Below, in pieces: positions 1-10,029 of a stretch of 30,322 nt of DNA. Made by a program: the position numbers and the translations under genes. The number at the start of each line of letters is the position of its first letter. Positions within the stretch are counted from its first letter, which is position 1. The notes under the pieces were generated by a model. It was not told the origin of the DNA. It made no database searches and saw only the letters and a program-made list of their open reading frames with translations. The DNA is from Paulinella micropora. Taxonomy: Eukaryota > Cercozoa > Imbricatea > Euglyphida. The stretch covers positions 771,888 to 802,209 of the forward strand of contig BJOX01000024.1 in NCBI GenBank assembly GCA_009731375.1, in the 5' to 3' direction.

Positions 1-97
1 TTGGTTGGTTGGTTGGTTCGTTTGTGAAGCGAGTATAAAACATGTGTGTGAGTTTGTATGTACGTATGCATGTATGTATGTATTTATGTATGGGCAG
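1..97. repeat. TTGG and ATGT short tandem repeats
   Basis: Four TTGG units open the window, followed by irregular ATGT units up to the AG that precedes the exon-like island at 98. No other feature is visible. Confidence 0.8.
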
Positions 98-139
98 GTG
101 AAGATCTTCAAAGTGTTGAAGAAGTCGCTCAAGTCAAAG
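98..139 (+). CDS. exon-like island, first copy of a reiterated core
   Basis: A 42-nt non-repetitive stretch is preceded by gggcag and followed by gtcaat, so it could be an internal exon. Two frames are open: VKIFKVLKKSLKSK (phase 0 in and out) and EDLQSVEEVAQVK (phase 1 in and out). Neither is recognised, and neither links in phase with the next island at 1482, so the frame is unresolved. An alternative donor, gtatat, lies 6 nt further on and is kept in most of the copies downstream. The main reasons to think it exonic are its lack of repetition and its re-copying at 333-876. It could also be non-coding. Confidence 0.35.
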
Positions 140-148
140 GTCAATGTA

Positions 149-184
<36 letters not shown>

Positions 185-245
185 CATGATATATCTATCC
201 ATGATCTATCTATCCATGATCTATCTATCTATCTATCCATCCATG

Positions 246-291
<46 letters not shown>

Positions 292-515
292 AGTACATAC
301 ATACATGCATGCATACATACATGCATACATACATCTTCAAAGTGTTGAAGAAGTCGCTCAAATCAAACGTCAATTTATACATACAAACATAGATACATAC
401 ATACATACATACATACATGCATACATACATCTTCAAAGTGTTGAAGAAGTCGCTAAAGAGGAAGGTCAATGTATACATACATACATACATACATACATAC
501 ATACATACATACATG

Positions 516-546
<31 letters not shown>

Positions 547-693
547 CTTCAAACTGTTGAAGAAGTCGCTCAAGTCGAAGGTCAATGTATACATAGATAC
601 ATACATACATACATACATACATACATACGTACATCTTGAAAGTGTTGAAGAAGTCGCTCAAGTCAAACGTCAATGTATACATACATACATACA

Positions 694-726
<33 letters not shown>

Positions 727-885
727 CTTCACATACATACATACATATATCTTCAAAGTGTTGAAGAAGTCGCTAAAGTCAAACGTCAATGTATACATAC
801 ATACATACATACATACATACATACATGCACACATACATACATCTTCAAAGTGTTGAAGAAGTCGCTCAAGTCAAACGTCAATGCA

Positions 886-919
<34 letters not shown>

Positions 920-1082
920 CATACATATATACATACATACATACATACATTCATACATACATACACTCATACATGCATACATACAAACATAAATGATACA
1001 TACATACATACATACATACATGACATACATTACATACAGTACATACAGTACATAACATAACATACATACAAACATACATACA

Positions 1083-1113
<31 letters not shown>

Positions 1114-1268
1114 CATACATACATTACATACATACAGACATACATACATACATACATACATACGTACAATACATACATTGCATACATTACATACAGTACA
1201 TACAATAACATACATACATACATACATACATACATACATACCATACATACCGTATATACATACATACA

Positions 1269-1300
<32 letters not shown>

Positions 1301-1480
1301 CATACATACATACATATACATACATACATACATATACATACATACATACAGTACAAAACATAACATACATACATACATACATACATACAGTACAAAACAT
1401 AACATACATACATATATACATACATACATACCATCCATACCATACATAGATAAATTAATACATACATACATATAAATGTA
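140..1480. repeat. ATCT then ACAT microsatellite carrying re-copied cores
   Basis: ATCT units run to about 292 and ACAT units to about 1470. Within them the island at 98 recurs as cores starting near 333, 429, 545, 633, 749 and 841, each about 36 nt, plus a stub at 725. The copies differ by a few substitutions and keep the motif GTTGAAGAAGTCGCT. After 877 only ACAT-type repeats with TACA and TACAGTACA variants are seen. Long open frames here (YIHT, MYVC) are repeat translations. Confidence 0.9.
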
Positions 1481-1481
1481 G

Positions 1482-1531
1482 GAATGGATTGCGGACCCTG
1501 CTAACCGAATTTGTGATGCACCTGGAAGTTG
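1482..1531 (+). CDS. candidate internal exon, unknown protein
   Basis: Fifty non-repetitive nucleotides lie between atgtag and gtaatg. The best frame (1 nt in, 1 nt out) reads [16 protein letters not shown], an amphipathic helix-like peptide. Its last nucleotide plus the first two of the island at 2738 would make a Glu codon, so the two islands are phase-compatible. The family is not recognised. Four shortened copies with the same donor follow at 1596-1863. Confidence 0.4.
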
Positions 1532-1534
1532 GTA

Positions 1535-1592
<58 letters not shown>

Positions 1593-1622
1593 CAGAATTT
1601 GTGATGCACCAGGCAGTTGGTA

Positions 1623-1688
<66 letters not shown>

Positions 1689-2011
1689 CAGAATTTGTGA
1701 TGCACCAGGCAGTTGGTAATGTATATATATATTATAAATATATATATATATGTATATATATATATAAAAGAATTTGTGATGCACCAGGCAGTTGGTAATG
1801 TATATATAAATATATATATATATAATATATATATAACAGAATTTGTGATGCACCAGGAAGTTGGTAATATGTATATATATGTATATATATACGTATATAT
1901 ATATATGTGTGTGTATGTATATATTAGTTGGTAATATGTAAATATATTTGTACATATATATATATATATATGTATGTATGTATGTATATATATATCGCTA
2001 TATATATATAT
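1532..2011. repeat. AT microsatellite with four 24-nt exon-like copies
   Basis: Tracts of (AT)n separate four copies of the 3' half of the island at 1482: 1596-1619, 1692-1715, 1771-1794 and 1840-1863. Each is exactly 24 nt, begins after an AG (aacag in three, aaaag in one) and ends before gtaat. The frame used at 1482 gives EFVMHQAV in the first three copies and a Gln-Glu variant in the fourth. A further stub, AGTTGGTAAT, lies near 1926. Confidence 0.85.
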
Positions 2012-2735
<724 letters not shown>

Positions 2736-2737
2736 AG

Positions 2738-2799
2738 AACACAGTCTACCCGTGATTCCCATCCCGGACACATGCACAGTACACAAATTATTGTTTGAT
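2738..2799 (+). CDS. candidate internal exon, unknown protein
   Basis: A strong pyrimidine tract and AG at 2736-2737 precede non-repetitive sequence. In the frame with 2 leading nucleotides it reads [20 protein letters not shown]; the other frames hit stops. A GT at 2800 is a possible donor, but the frame also runs on through VKLRSFAR, so the 3' end is uncertain. The start phase matches the exon candidate ending at 1531. The link to the next island at 3592 is out of phase with this donor. No family is recognised. Confidence 0.4.
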
Positions 2800-2834
2800 G
2801 TGAAACTGCGTTCCTTTGCAAGGACTACATTCCT

Positions 2835-2886
2835 TTGCGACATCTCATCTATCTATCTATCCATATATCCATCCATCCATCCATCC

Positions 2887-2919
<33 letters not shown>

Positions 2920-2944
2920 CCTACCTACCTACCTATCTATCTAC

Positions 2945-2981
<37 letters not shown>

Positions 2982-3136
2982 CATCCATCCATACATACAT
3001 CTACCCTTCCATCCATCCATCCATCTATCCATCCATCTATGTATCTTTCTATTCTATCTACCTACCTATCTACCTATCTATCTATCTATCTATCTATCTA
3101 GGTATTGTAATGGACAGTACCCACCTACCTTGGACT

Positions 3137-3173
<37 letters not shown>

Positions 3174-3214
3174 CATCCATACATCCATACATCTACCTAT
3201 CCATCCATCCACCC

Positions 3215-3256
<42 letters not shown>

Positions 3257-3367
3257 TTATCTATCTACCTATCTACCTACCTACCTACCTACCTACCTAC
3301 CTACCTACCTATCTATCTATCTATCTATCTAGGTATTGTACTGGACAGTACCCACCTGCCTTGGACT

Positions 3368-3404
<37 letters not shown>

Positions 3405-3457
3405 CATCCATCCATCCATGCATCTACCTATCCATCCATCCACCCATCTATATATCC

Positions 3458-3534
<77 letters not shown>

Positions 3535-3591
3535 CCTACCTACCTACCTACCTACCTACCTACCTACCTATCTATCTATCTATCAATCTAG
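2835..3591. repeat. ATCT, CCAT and CTAC microsatellites with two truncated exon copies
   Basis: ATCT units alternate with CCAT and CTAC blocks. Two 37-nt partial copies of the exon candidate at 3592 are embedded at 3102-3138 and 3333-3369. Both follow tctag and both dissolve into ATCT units after GGACTTT, lacking the 3' end and donor. Confidence 0.9.
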
Positions 3592-3637
3592 GTATTGTAC
3601 GGGACAGTACCCACCTGCCTTAGACTTCCTTAAACAG
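3592..3637 (+). CDS. candidate internal exon, unknown protein
   Basis: Forty-six nucleotides lie between aatctag and gtttac. The frame with 1 leading nucleotide is the only open one and reads YCTGQYPPALDFLKQ, ending in phase 0. That agrees with the phase-0 start of the exon at 4779. Two truncated copies lie upstream and five 3'-half copies downstream, so this is the only copy with both borders intact. The protein is not recognised. Confidence 0.45.
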
Positions 3638-3865
3638 GTTTACATACATACATACATACATACATGCATACATGCATACATACAGACAGACAGACAGACA
3701 GACATGCATACATACCCACTTGCCTTTGACTTCCTTAAACAGGTCATACATACATACTTACCTACATACATACATACATACATACATACATACATACATA
3801 CATACATGCATACATACAGGCATACATACATACATACCCACCTGCCTTGGACTTCCTTAAACAGG

Positions 3866-3906
<41 letters not shown>

Positions 3907-3976
3907 GCATACATACATACAGACATACAGACATACATGCATGCATACCCACTTGCTTTGGACTTCCTTAAACAGG

Positions 3977-4008
<32 letters not shown>

Positions 4009-4037
4009 CCCTCCTGCCTTGGACTTCCTTAAACAGG

Positions 4038-4077
<40 letters not shown>

Positions 4078-4343
4078 AATACATACATGATACATGCATG
4101 CTTGCATGCATGCATGCATACATACATACAGACATACATACAGACATACATACATACATACATACATACATACCCACCTGCACTGGGCTTCCTCAAACAT
4201 ACATACATACATACATACATACATACATACATACATACAAACATACATACATACATACATACATACATACATACATGCATTCATACATACATACATACAT
4301 GCATACATACATACATACATACATGCATGCATACATACGTGCA

Positions 4344-4376
<33 letters not shown>

Positions 4377-4479
4377 TCATACATACGTGCATACATACAT
4401 ACATACATACATACATACATACATACATGCATGCATGCATGCATGCATACATACATACATACATACATACATACATACA

Positions 4480-4533
<54 letters not shown>

Positions 4534-4541
4534 ATATATAA

Positions 4542-4596
<55 letters not shown>

Positions 4597-4778
4597 TGTG
4601 TGTATGTATGTATGTGTGTATGTATGTATGTATGCATGCATATATATATATATATATGTATGTATATTATATATATATGTATGTATATAATATTTAAGTA
4701 ATATTATACATATGAATTCGTATACATAGACAAACAAATATTTATATTGCATATGTATGTATGTATGTGTGTGTGTAG
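3638..4778. repeat. ACAT, AT and GT microsatellites with five 30-nt exon copies
   Basis: ACAT units (to about 4480) enclose copies of the 3' half of the preceding exon at 3713-3742, 3835-3864, 3946-3975, 4007-4036 and 4171-4199. In the exon frame they read variants of YPPALDFLKQ. The first four keep the GT after AAACAG, but none has an AG acceptor. Tracts of (AT)n, (GT)n and TATG follow up to the AG at 4777-4778. Confidence 0.9.
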
Positions 4779-4829
4779 GAAAAGAAGGACTTCCAGCAGT
4801 TGGAAGATTTTAACGTTGAGAAGGATGAG
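4779..4829 (+). CDS. internal exon of a small unknown gene
   Basis: Fifty-one nucleotides lie between gtgtag and gtgaga, both good splice signals. The phase-0 frame reads [17 protein letters not shown], a charged helix-like peptide. One other frame is open and one is closed. It joins in phase with the exon candidate at 3592 and with the terminal exon at 5418, so the three form the best-supported part of this plus-strand gene. No domain is recognised. Confidence 0.55.
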
Positions 4830-4928
4830 GTGAGAGGGGGGGGCTGAAAGGGAGAGAGGGAGAGAGAGAGAGAGAGTGAGAGAGAGAGAGAGAGAGAGGC
4901 AGGTAGGTAGGTAGATAGACAGATAGAC

Positions 4929-5025
<97 letters not shown>

Positions 5026-5069
5026 TAGATAGATAGATAGATATAGATGTCGATGACAACAGCAGCAAT

Positions 5070-5100
<31 letters not shown>

Positions 5101-5152
5101 TTAACAAGCAACAACAACAAGCAACAGCAACAAGCAACAACAACAACAACAG

Positions 5153-5191
<39 letters not shown>

Positions 5192-5252
5192 GCAACAACA
5201 CAAACCTGATCCCTACTGTCGATTGGTGTGTTATCTATCTATCTATCTATCC

Positions 5253-5283
<31 letters not shown>

Positions 5284-5349
5284 CATCTATCCATCTATCC
5301 ATCTATCTATGTATCTATCTATCTATCTATCTTTTTCTTGTAAGGTTAG
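4830..5349. repeat. GA, GATA, CAA and ATCT microsatellites
   Basis: In order: (GA)n, GGTA/GATA units to about 5046, a (CAA)n tract at about 5053-5200 with CAAG interruptions, a short unique stretch (5201-5228) and ATCT units to about 5331. The whole block would be intronic if the exons at 4779 and 5418 are joined. Confidence 0.9.
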
Positions 5350-5378
5350 GAGCACGAAATATACCAGAAGCAGTATAT
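5350..5378 (+). pseudogene. truncated duplicate of the terminal exon start
   Basis: After gttag the sequence matches the first 29 nt of the exon at 5418 except at three positions, then runs into ATCT repeats. In the exon frame (EHEIYQKQY) all three differences are third-position synonymous changes. The upstream intron end (ttgta..gttag) is duplicated too. With no donor or stop it is probably an exon relic. Confidence 0.7.
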
Positions 5379-5417
5379 CTATCTATATATCTATCTTTTT
5401 GTTGTATTGTATGTTAG

Positions 5418-5498
5418 GAACATGAGATATACCAGAAGCAGTATATGGCCCGCATGGCCGGCCAGCGCGGTCAAGGCATCGCTGAATTTGATCTGTAA
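5418..5498 (+). CDS. terminal exon of a small unknown gene
   Basis: The exon begins after gttag and reads in phase 0 EHEIYQKQYMARMAG, then QRGQGIAEFDL and a TAA stop. With the exons at 3592 and 4779 it gives a continuous 58-residue C-terminal piece rich in charged residues and Gln. Codons look coding and the sequence is not repetitive. I do not recognise the family; it lacks membrane or zinc-binding features. About 70 nt of unique sequence follow as a possible 3' untranslated region. Confidence 0.6.
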   Translation, partial: EHEIYQKQYMARMAGQRGQGIAEFDL

Positions 5499-5569
5499 TA
5501 ACGGGGGCATTCAAGCGGCGACGTCTGAAAAATGGCTTTTCTCGGCTCTAGCGCAATAGATGTGATCCA

Positions 5570-5660
5570 TAAATAAGATAGGATAAGATAAGATAGGATA
5601 AGATAGGATAAGATAGGATAAGATAGGATAAGATAGGATAAGATAGGAAAGATAGATCGA
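5570..5660. repeat. 10-bp minisatellite, GATAAGATAG
   Basis: About eight units of the decamer GATAAGATAG, then GATA units. Either side holds short unique sequence without an open frame. Confidence 0.95.
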
Positions 5661-5744
5661 TAGATAGATAGATTGACGGTGTTGGCGGTATTAATAGAAG
5701 TGATGCATGACGGTGTTTGGCGGTATCGCGGAAAAAGCTGAGGG

Positions 5745-6112
5745 GGGCATCATATCATATCATTTCATTTCATTTCATTTCATATCATGTCATATCATAT
5801 CATATCATATCATATCATATCATATCATATTACTGTGGACATTCAAGTGGCAAAACATTCAAACTTTGACCTCATCTTTCTCAATCAATATTTGAGATAT
5901 GGAAATGCAGCGCACGCCGTTGGAAAGCTCGTGTCCTAAGCTTTCAAATGCTGGCTTCAGGCGGCACAGTCGTATCATTTACATTGATGGAGAACGATGA
6001 GCCTCGGATCAAAGTTGGATAGTTTGCCACTTGAATGTCCACAGTAATAGCATATCATATCATATCATATCATATCATATCGTATCATATCATATCATAT
6101 CATGTCATGTCA
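5745..6112. repeat. TCATA satellite split by a MITE
   Basis: Pentanucleotide TCATA and TCATT units run to 5829 and resume from 6050 to about 6112. The 218-bp element at 5830-6047 sits between them, so the two blocks were once a single array. Confidence 0.9.
5830..6047. mobile_element. MITE with Tc1/mariner-like TIRs and TA target duplication
   Basis: The ends are perfect 25-bp terminal inverted repeats beginning TTACTGTGGACATTCAAG, with weaker complementarity for about 20 bp more. TA lies immediately outside each end (5828-5829 and 6048-6049), as for Tc1/mariner-type insertion. It has no coding capacity. The first 18 bp match the TIR of the 274-bp MITE at 9311 except at two positions, so one transposase may mobilise both. 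Confidence 0.85.
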
Positions 6113-6186
6113 TAAGGGCTTGTAAATGACGATGATCCTCATCGCTGTAGCATCGGTATGGGCTGAGAATCCGCAATATTAGGTCC

Positions 6187-6319
6187 GTTCTACACCACCC
6201 AGATTTTTAGGTTTCTAGCCACTGCCAATTTCTGGGTTTGCTTCCTGAAAAGCCTGGCCTGTGGTGCGGGGCCACTTTTGCACCCAGAAACAGGAGTTGA
6301 AATCTGGGTGGTGTAGTAC
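6187..6319. mobile_element. small fold-back element
   Basis: Arms of 20 bp at 6187-6206 and 6300-6319 are inverted repeats with one mismatch, containing CTACACCACCCAGATTT. An inner pair, TTTCTGGGT and ACCCAGAAA, extends the stem. No target duplication is evident, so it may be a decayed MITE or just a hairpin. Confidence 0.6.
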
Positions 6320-7850
6320 TACGCCCCCGGACCTTGATAGTTTATTAATATTAATACAGGTTGATTGTCAACATGGATCGTTCGCAGCAATATCAATGAG
6401 AGGTGCAACCACCGTTCTATTAACCACTGGGAACGTGACGTTCAAATGACACAATCAGCCGACTTCGATAAGGCTAGTCTTTCTTTGAATATTAAAAGTA
6501 TTAAGTAGTTCCTTTTTTCGAGAAGATTTAAATTATGTTTAATACTATTAACAGCCTCGACACTGATCGTTGAACTTCAATCCCGTCGTCCCCTGATTAC
6601 GATGCTCGATAGAAGCATATTAATATTATTAATATTATATCTGGTTTTGAAGCCGATATTTAGCCACGTTCATGACAGTCACTGTATTGTTATTACCGGT
6701 TATAACCAGGCGCGGTGTTATTATATTTTGTTAATACTACTAGATATTAATAGATTATATTAATAGTTGGATAAGACTGGGGGGCCGGTTACGGTTTTTA
6801 TTTAATAACCAAATGTTTACTCAGAAGACGTAAAAGATCAAAGGACCGATCGTTCAGTCGAGGTGACCCTCGCTCCCTTTCTTGCTAGAAGACAATTGTT
6901 TGCCTTTTGCGTTGCGAGACTCGAATTGCTGTGCACGCTTCCGAGAAGCGTTTATAACTTATGATTCTTTTTGTGTTGTAAAGGTCACGATGGGATGGGG
7001 TTCCCACTGAAAAAAAAAATTAAAAAATTGAATTTCAAATGTTATAACGGTTAAAAATTTGTGTTTTCTGCATTTAAAAAACATCATAAGTTTGTGTAAA
7101 ATTTGATAATAATTTTTGAAACTGAGTTGGTCGGAACCCCTTCAGATGACGAGCTTTCTGAATCTGAAGCCATTTTTAAAAAAGGTAAAACAGTTAGGAG
7201 GAGACTTTTCCCGTGGATTTTTGAGGTTTTTGGGACCTTTTATCCTAAAAAATATTTAAACCTGCCCAGGCCATGCCAGCCAAAAAGCCAAACCCTATCA
7301 ATTTCAAGTTTTAAGGACCGGCGCAGTCTGTTGGGACTTTGGTGCGAAGCTTCCCCATGCCGCAGGCTCCAAGTCGCGGATCCAAAGGCTGGCGAAAGCA
7401 GAGAAAGACTTTTGACAAAAACAAGTAGAGGACTGAGAGGAATACACGTGCCGACGCGTTGGTGGAAAAAAGAGCCAAGCTCGACGACCAAGAGCGAGTT
7501 GCAGAGGCAAGGGAACGAGACTCGCAGTATGGCCGTTGCACGGGCATCGAAGTGGGGTTGGAATCTCTCGAAATGGGGGCAGAATCTCTCGATAATTATG
7601 AAATCACCCCGAAAGGGGCTGGAGTACATTACATGGGCCAGAAAGGAGTTCTGGGCTAGTGTAGAGAGGGAAAGGATGACGCCAGTAAAAGTGCCAGATG
7701 CGCATGGGTGTGTGGGTAGAACAGGAGAGCCATACCTGCGAGAGATGTGGCAGTGGCAGGAGACAGATGATAGGTGTAGAATAGATAAGTATGTGACGGG
7801 GAAAGAGATAGTGCTAGTGTGTAGGGTGCCCAAGATCAGAAAGGAAGAGA
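6320..7850. other. AT-rich DNA, possible 5' part of the next gene
   Basis: From 6320 to about 7100 the DNA is AT-rich with TTAATATTA motifs and no convincing frame. From about 7100 a plus-strand frame stays open to 7912, but its composition is not clearly protein-like and another frame between 7459 and 7659 looks equally plausible. A start reading MPAKKPNPINFK lies at 7273. I cannot decide which frame, if any, encodes the N-terminus of the transposase-like gene that follows. Confidence 0.4.
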
Positions 7851-8135
7851 ATGTGTCCAAGCAGACTAGGAGACAGAGAAAGCAGAGGTGTGGGGCTGGT
7901 AGGAGAGATTAGTCGAATGTTAGGTGAGGATCATAGGTTGACAGAAGCAGAGGTGAATGATTATGATGAAATGGTGAAAGACATGTATGAAAACTATGCT
8001 GCCATGCCTGACGAGAAACAAATAGAGAACTTAGCCTACCAGGCCCTGTTGCACATGGATTGCAACGTCATGTCCGACAAGCAAGTCTCCGCTTTATTGC
8101 ATGCAGTGAAGCATCCCTTTCTCTCGGGCCAACAG
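7851..8135 (+). CDS. N-terminal-side exon of the RAG1/Transib-like gene
   Basis: The frame is open from at least 7851 and ends before gttggc in phase 0. It holds a helical, acidic segment including DEKQIENLAYQALLHMDC and SALLHAVKHPFLSGQ. This resembles N-terminal regions of uncharacterised transposase-like eukaryotic proteins. The 51-nt intron that follows (8136-8186, ending ctgtag) keeps phase 0. Confidence 0.5.
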
Positions 8136-8186
8136 GTTGGCTTTGCTTTTTTGTTTGTTTCTTTTCTGCAATTTGTGTGACTGTAG

Positions 8187-8523
8187 TTGACGAAGAAGAG
8201 GAGAGAGCTCACAGCGGACGTGGACCTTAAGTACGATCTGAAACTGTCAGCAGACGGTTTGTCTGCGAGTGCAAATGTTTACAGCATTCTCACTGAGTTG
8301 GAGACCAAATGGATGAGGGATGGGGCAGGCGGATACGCTCATGATACCTATTGGGGGGGATGGCAGGAAAACAGATGCAACACTGAATTCTGTACTATGG
8401 GCGATTAAGGTTTTTGCAGTTGATGGTGAAAAGCAGTTGGTACGGGGAAGAACTGGAGTTGGATCTGCCCTGTGCTCATTTCTAGGTGCGGGGAAGAACT
8501 GGAGGAGCTCAAACAGTCCGCAG
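8187..8523 (+). CDS. exon with the first catalytic Asp candidate
   Basis: It reads LTKKRRELTADVDLKYD and on through TELETKWMRDG, then needs a 1-nt shift in the G run near 8313. The second frame carries IPIGGDGRKTD and AIKVFAVDGEKQL. The Asp in GGDG, followed by a basic residue and a hydrophobic strand, is where RAG1 and relatives have their first catalytic Asp. The exon ends in phase 0 before gtaaac. The intron to 8957 contains a long T tract and a 10-N gap. Confidence 0.5.
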
Positions 8524-8658
8524 GTAAACATGATGGGGGTATATTTTGTGGAGGCAGAACTGCGTGCTAAGGCAGTATGAGCTGTTGTTTGCTCAAAAAA
8601 ATTTTGAGGTTAGTGTAGGGGCAGTTCTTTATTGATCTGCCCCCACGTTAACGTCAAA

Positions 8659-8728
<70 letters not shown>

Positions 8729-8957
8729 NNNNNNNNNNTACTAGGGGAAAATCTATGTTGAAGATAACATCACTTCTCTTCTGCACATATTTTCCCCGAT
8801 CTTTCTCTTTCTCTCTTTTCGTTAGGTTATTAACAATAAAACTTTCTTAATAAGTGAATAAGTTTTATTAATACTCGAATTAGTTTTATTAATATTATAA
8901 TTGAATTAGTTTTATTTATTAATACTATTGATATAAATTTTTATTAATAACTTGTAG

Positions 8958-9308
8958 GTGAGCTTCAAGTTAGCTTACCTGGAGCAACTTGAACAAAATG
9001 GATGGACATCCCCGGAAACCGGCCGGCATTATAAGGTTAAACTTTTTGTGACAGGTGACATGAAGTGGCTGCTTTCATGCACCGGGCATAAAGCAGCCTC
9101 TTCAGATAACTCTTGTTTTTTGTGCACATGCCATTCAGACGATAGAGCAGATTTAGAGGTAGAGTGGTGTGACTAGAAAGAGCACTGATGATGCATCACA
9201 ACCCGGAAAAAAACATGCACAATCACTTTTTCATTTCATCCCGCTTGAAAGACACATACCAGACTTGCTGCACATGATGCTGCGTGTGTGCGGCCGCATG
9301 ACTGACTA
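8958..9308 (+). CDS. exon with second Asp candidate and CxxC
   Basis: The exon opens after cttgtag in phase 0 and matches the phase of 8523. It contains KLFVTGDMKWLL, then SCFLCTCHSDDRAD. An Asp about 23 residues before a Cys-x2-Cys mirrors Asp708 and Cys727/Cys730 of RAG1. After a 1-nt shift near 9165 the frame continues through SLFHFIPLERHIPDLLHMML to MTDY, where the MITE begins. Confidence 0.55.
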
Positions 9309-9310
9309 TA

Positions 9311-9584
9311 TTGCTGTTGACATTCAAGACAACAAAAAAAATTGATTTTTCTGTTTTGGTTGGAATTTCAGTTTTGGTTGGAATTTTGATTTTGGGTGAA
9401 AATTTGAATTTTTCAAATTAACGGCTATATTCGTCCGCAAAATATCGTAAATTTTCGCGAAATGTTACCGTTAAATTTGAAAATTTGAATTTTTGTCACA
9501 AAAATGAAAAACTGTCACAAAAATGAAAATCTGACACAAAAATGAAAAACTAATTTTTGTTGTTGTCTTGAATGTCAACAGCAA
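9311..9584. mobile_element. 274-bp MITE, copy A
   Basis: Perfect 25-bp inverted ends begin TTGCTGTTGACATTCAAG. TA flanks both sides (9309-9310 and 9585-9586). The interior is AT-rich, with three 19-bp repeats of (G)(T/A)CACAAAAATGAAAA type near one end and two GTTTTGGTTGGAATTT repeats near the other. It encodes nothing. It sits inside the RAG1/Transib-like gene. Copy B at 19312-19585 is inverted and has two base differences. Confidence 0.92.
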
Positions 9585-9838
9585 TATTATACGAGAGATT
9601 TTAACAGGAAAGCCTCGTACCCCTTGGAGTTTGGACATTCCGCTTGATTCACCGTACGCGTCCCTTGACTTAGCTCAAGACTCGCGCACTTCAAAGATCA
9701 ACTTGCAGGTAAAAACCGGGCGGGAAAGGTAATTTCCGGTTTCAAATGTCGGTATAATGACGAAAAAAAAGATCATGAATGGACTGGACTTGATCGCGGT
9801 GTAGCGTTGCGTCGTTTTATGTCGGAAGTTTACGATGA
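9585..9838 (+). CDS. continuation of the RAG1/Transib-like gene after the MITE
   Basis: When one TA is counted, the frame runs on from MTDY into IIREILTGKPRTPWSLD and reaches INLQ at 9708. After a further shift near 9720 it reads FKCRYNDEKKDHEWTGLDRG, then FMSEVYDD up to the 10-N gap at 9839. The W-x-G-L pattern is common in this region of related proteins. Confidence 0.5.
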
Positions 9839-9848
9839 NNNNNNNNNN

Positions 9849-10029
9849 CTGAGTTTACGATGACAATTTGAATCTAGAAAATATTTTCTGCACGGGCCGC
9901 TGGAAAAATATTAAGACTTTTTGCGCGGGCTGGTGGAATCAATTTCGCAAAATCAACAATCCGCACATTTTCACTGACACGGAAGCGGATTTGTGGCAGA
10001 AACAAATTCGGACTTTGTTTCTTGAAGCC
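9849..10029 (+). CDS. segment after the 10-N gap
   Basis: The gap flanks share the 12-mer AGTTTACGATGA, and after removal of the overlap the frame reads on from VYDD to NLNLENIFCTGRWKN, then WWNQFRKINN and LFLEA. Three TAG codons and a TAA follow in the same frame (10030-10041), then a TGA, before the next open segment resumes in that frame. Confidence 0.45.

Noticed and set aside
98-876. CRISPR-like array of repeat cores and spacers
   Set aside because: The spacers are themselves microsatellites of very variable length, the core is not palindromic, and the window is eukaryotic with no cas genes.
7240-7860. 206-codon minus-strand open frame
   Set aside because: It is the shadow of plus-strand sequence, with no recognisable motif or splice support.
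7103-7912. 269-codon open frame as a complete gene
   Set aside because: Composition is not clearly protein-like, an overlapping frame is equally open, and the downstream conserved exon uses another frame. At most part of it is an N-terminal exon.
8662-8728. Poly-T run as a retroposed poly-A tail
   Set aside because: It ends in a 10-N gap and lies inside the intron of the recombinase-like gene; no retroposed sequence or target duplication is visible.
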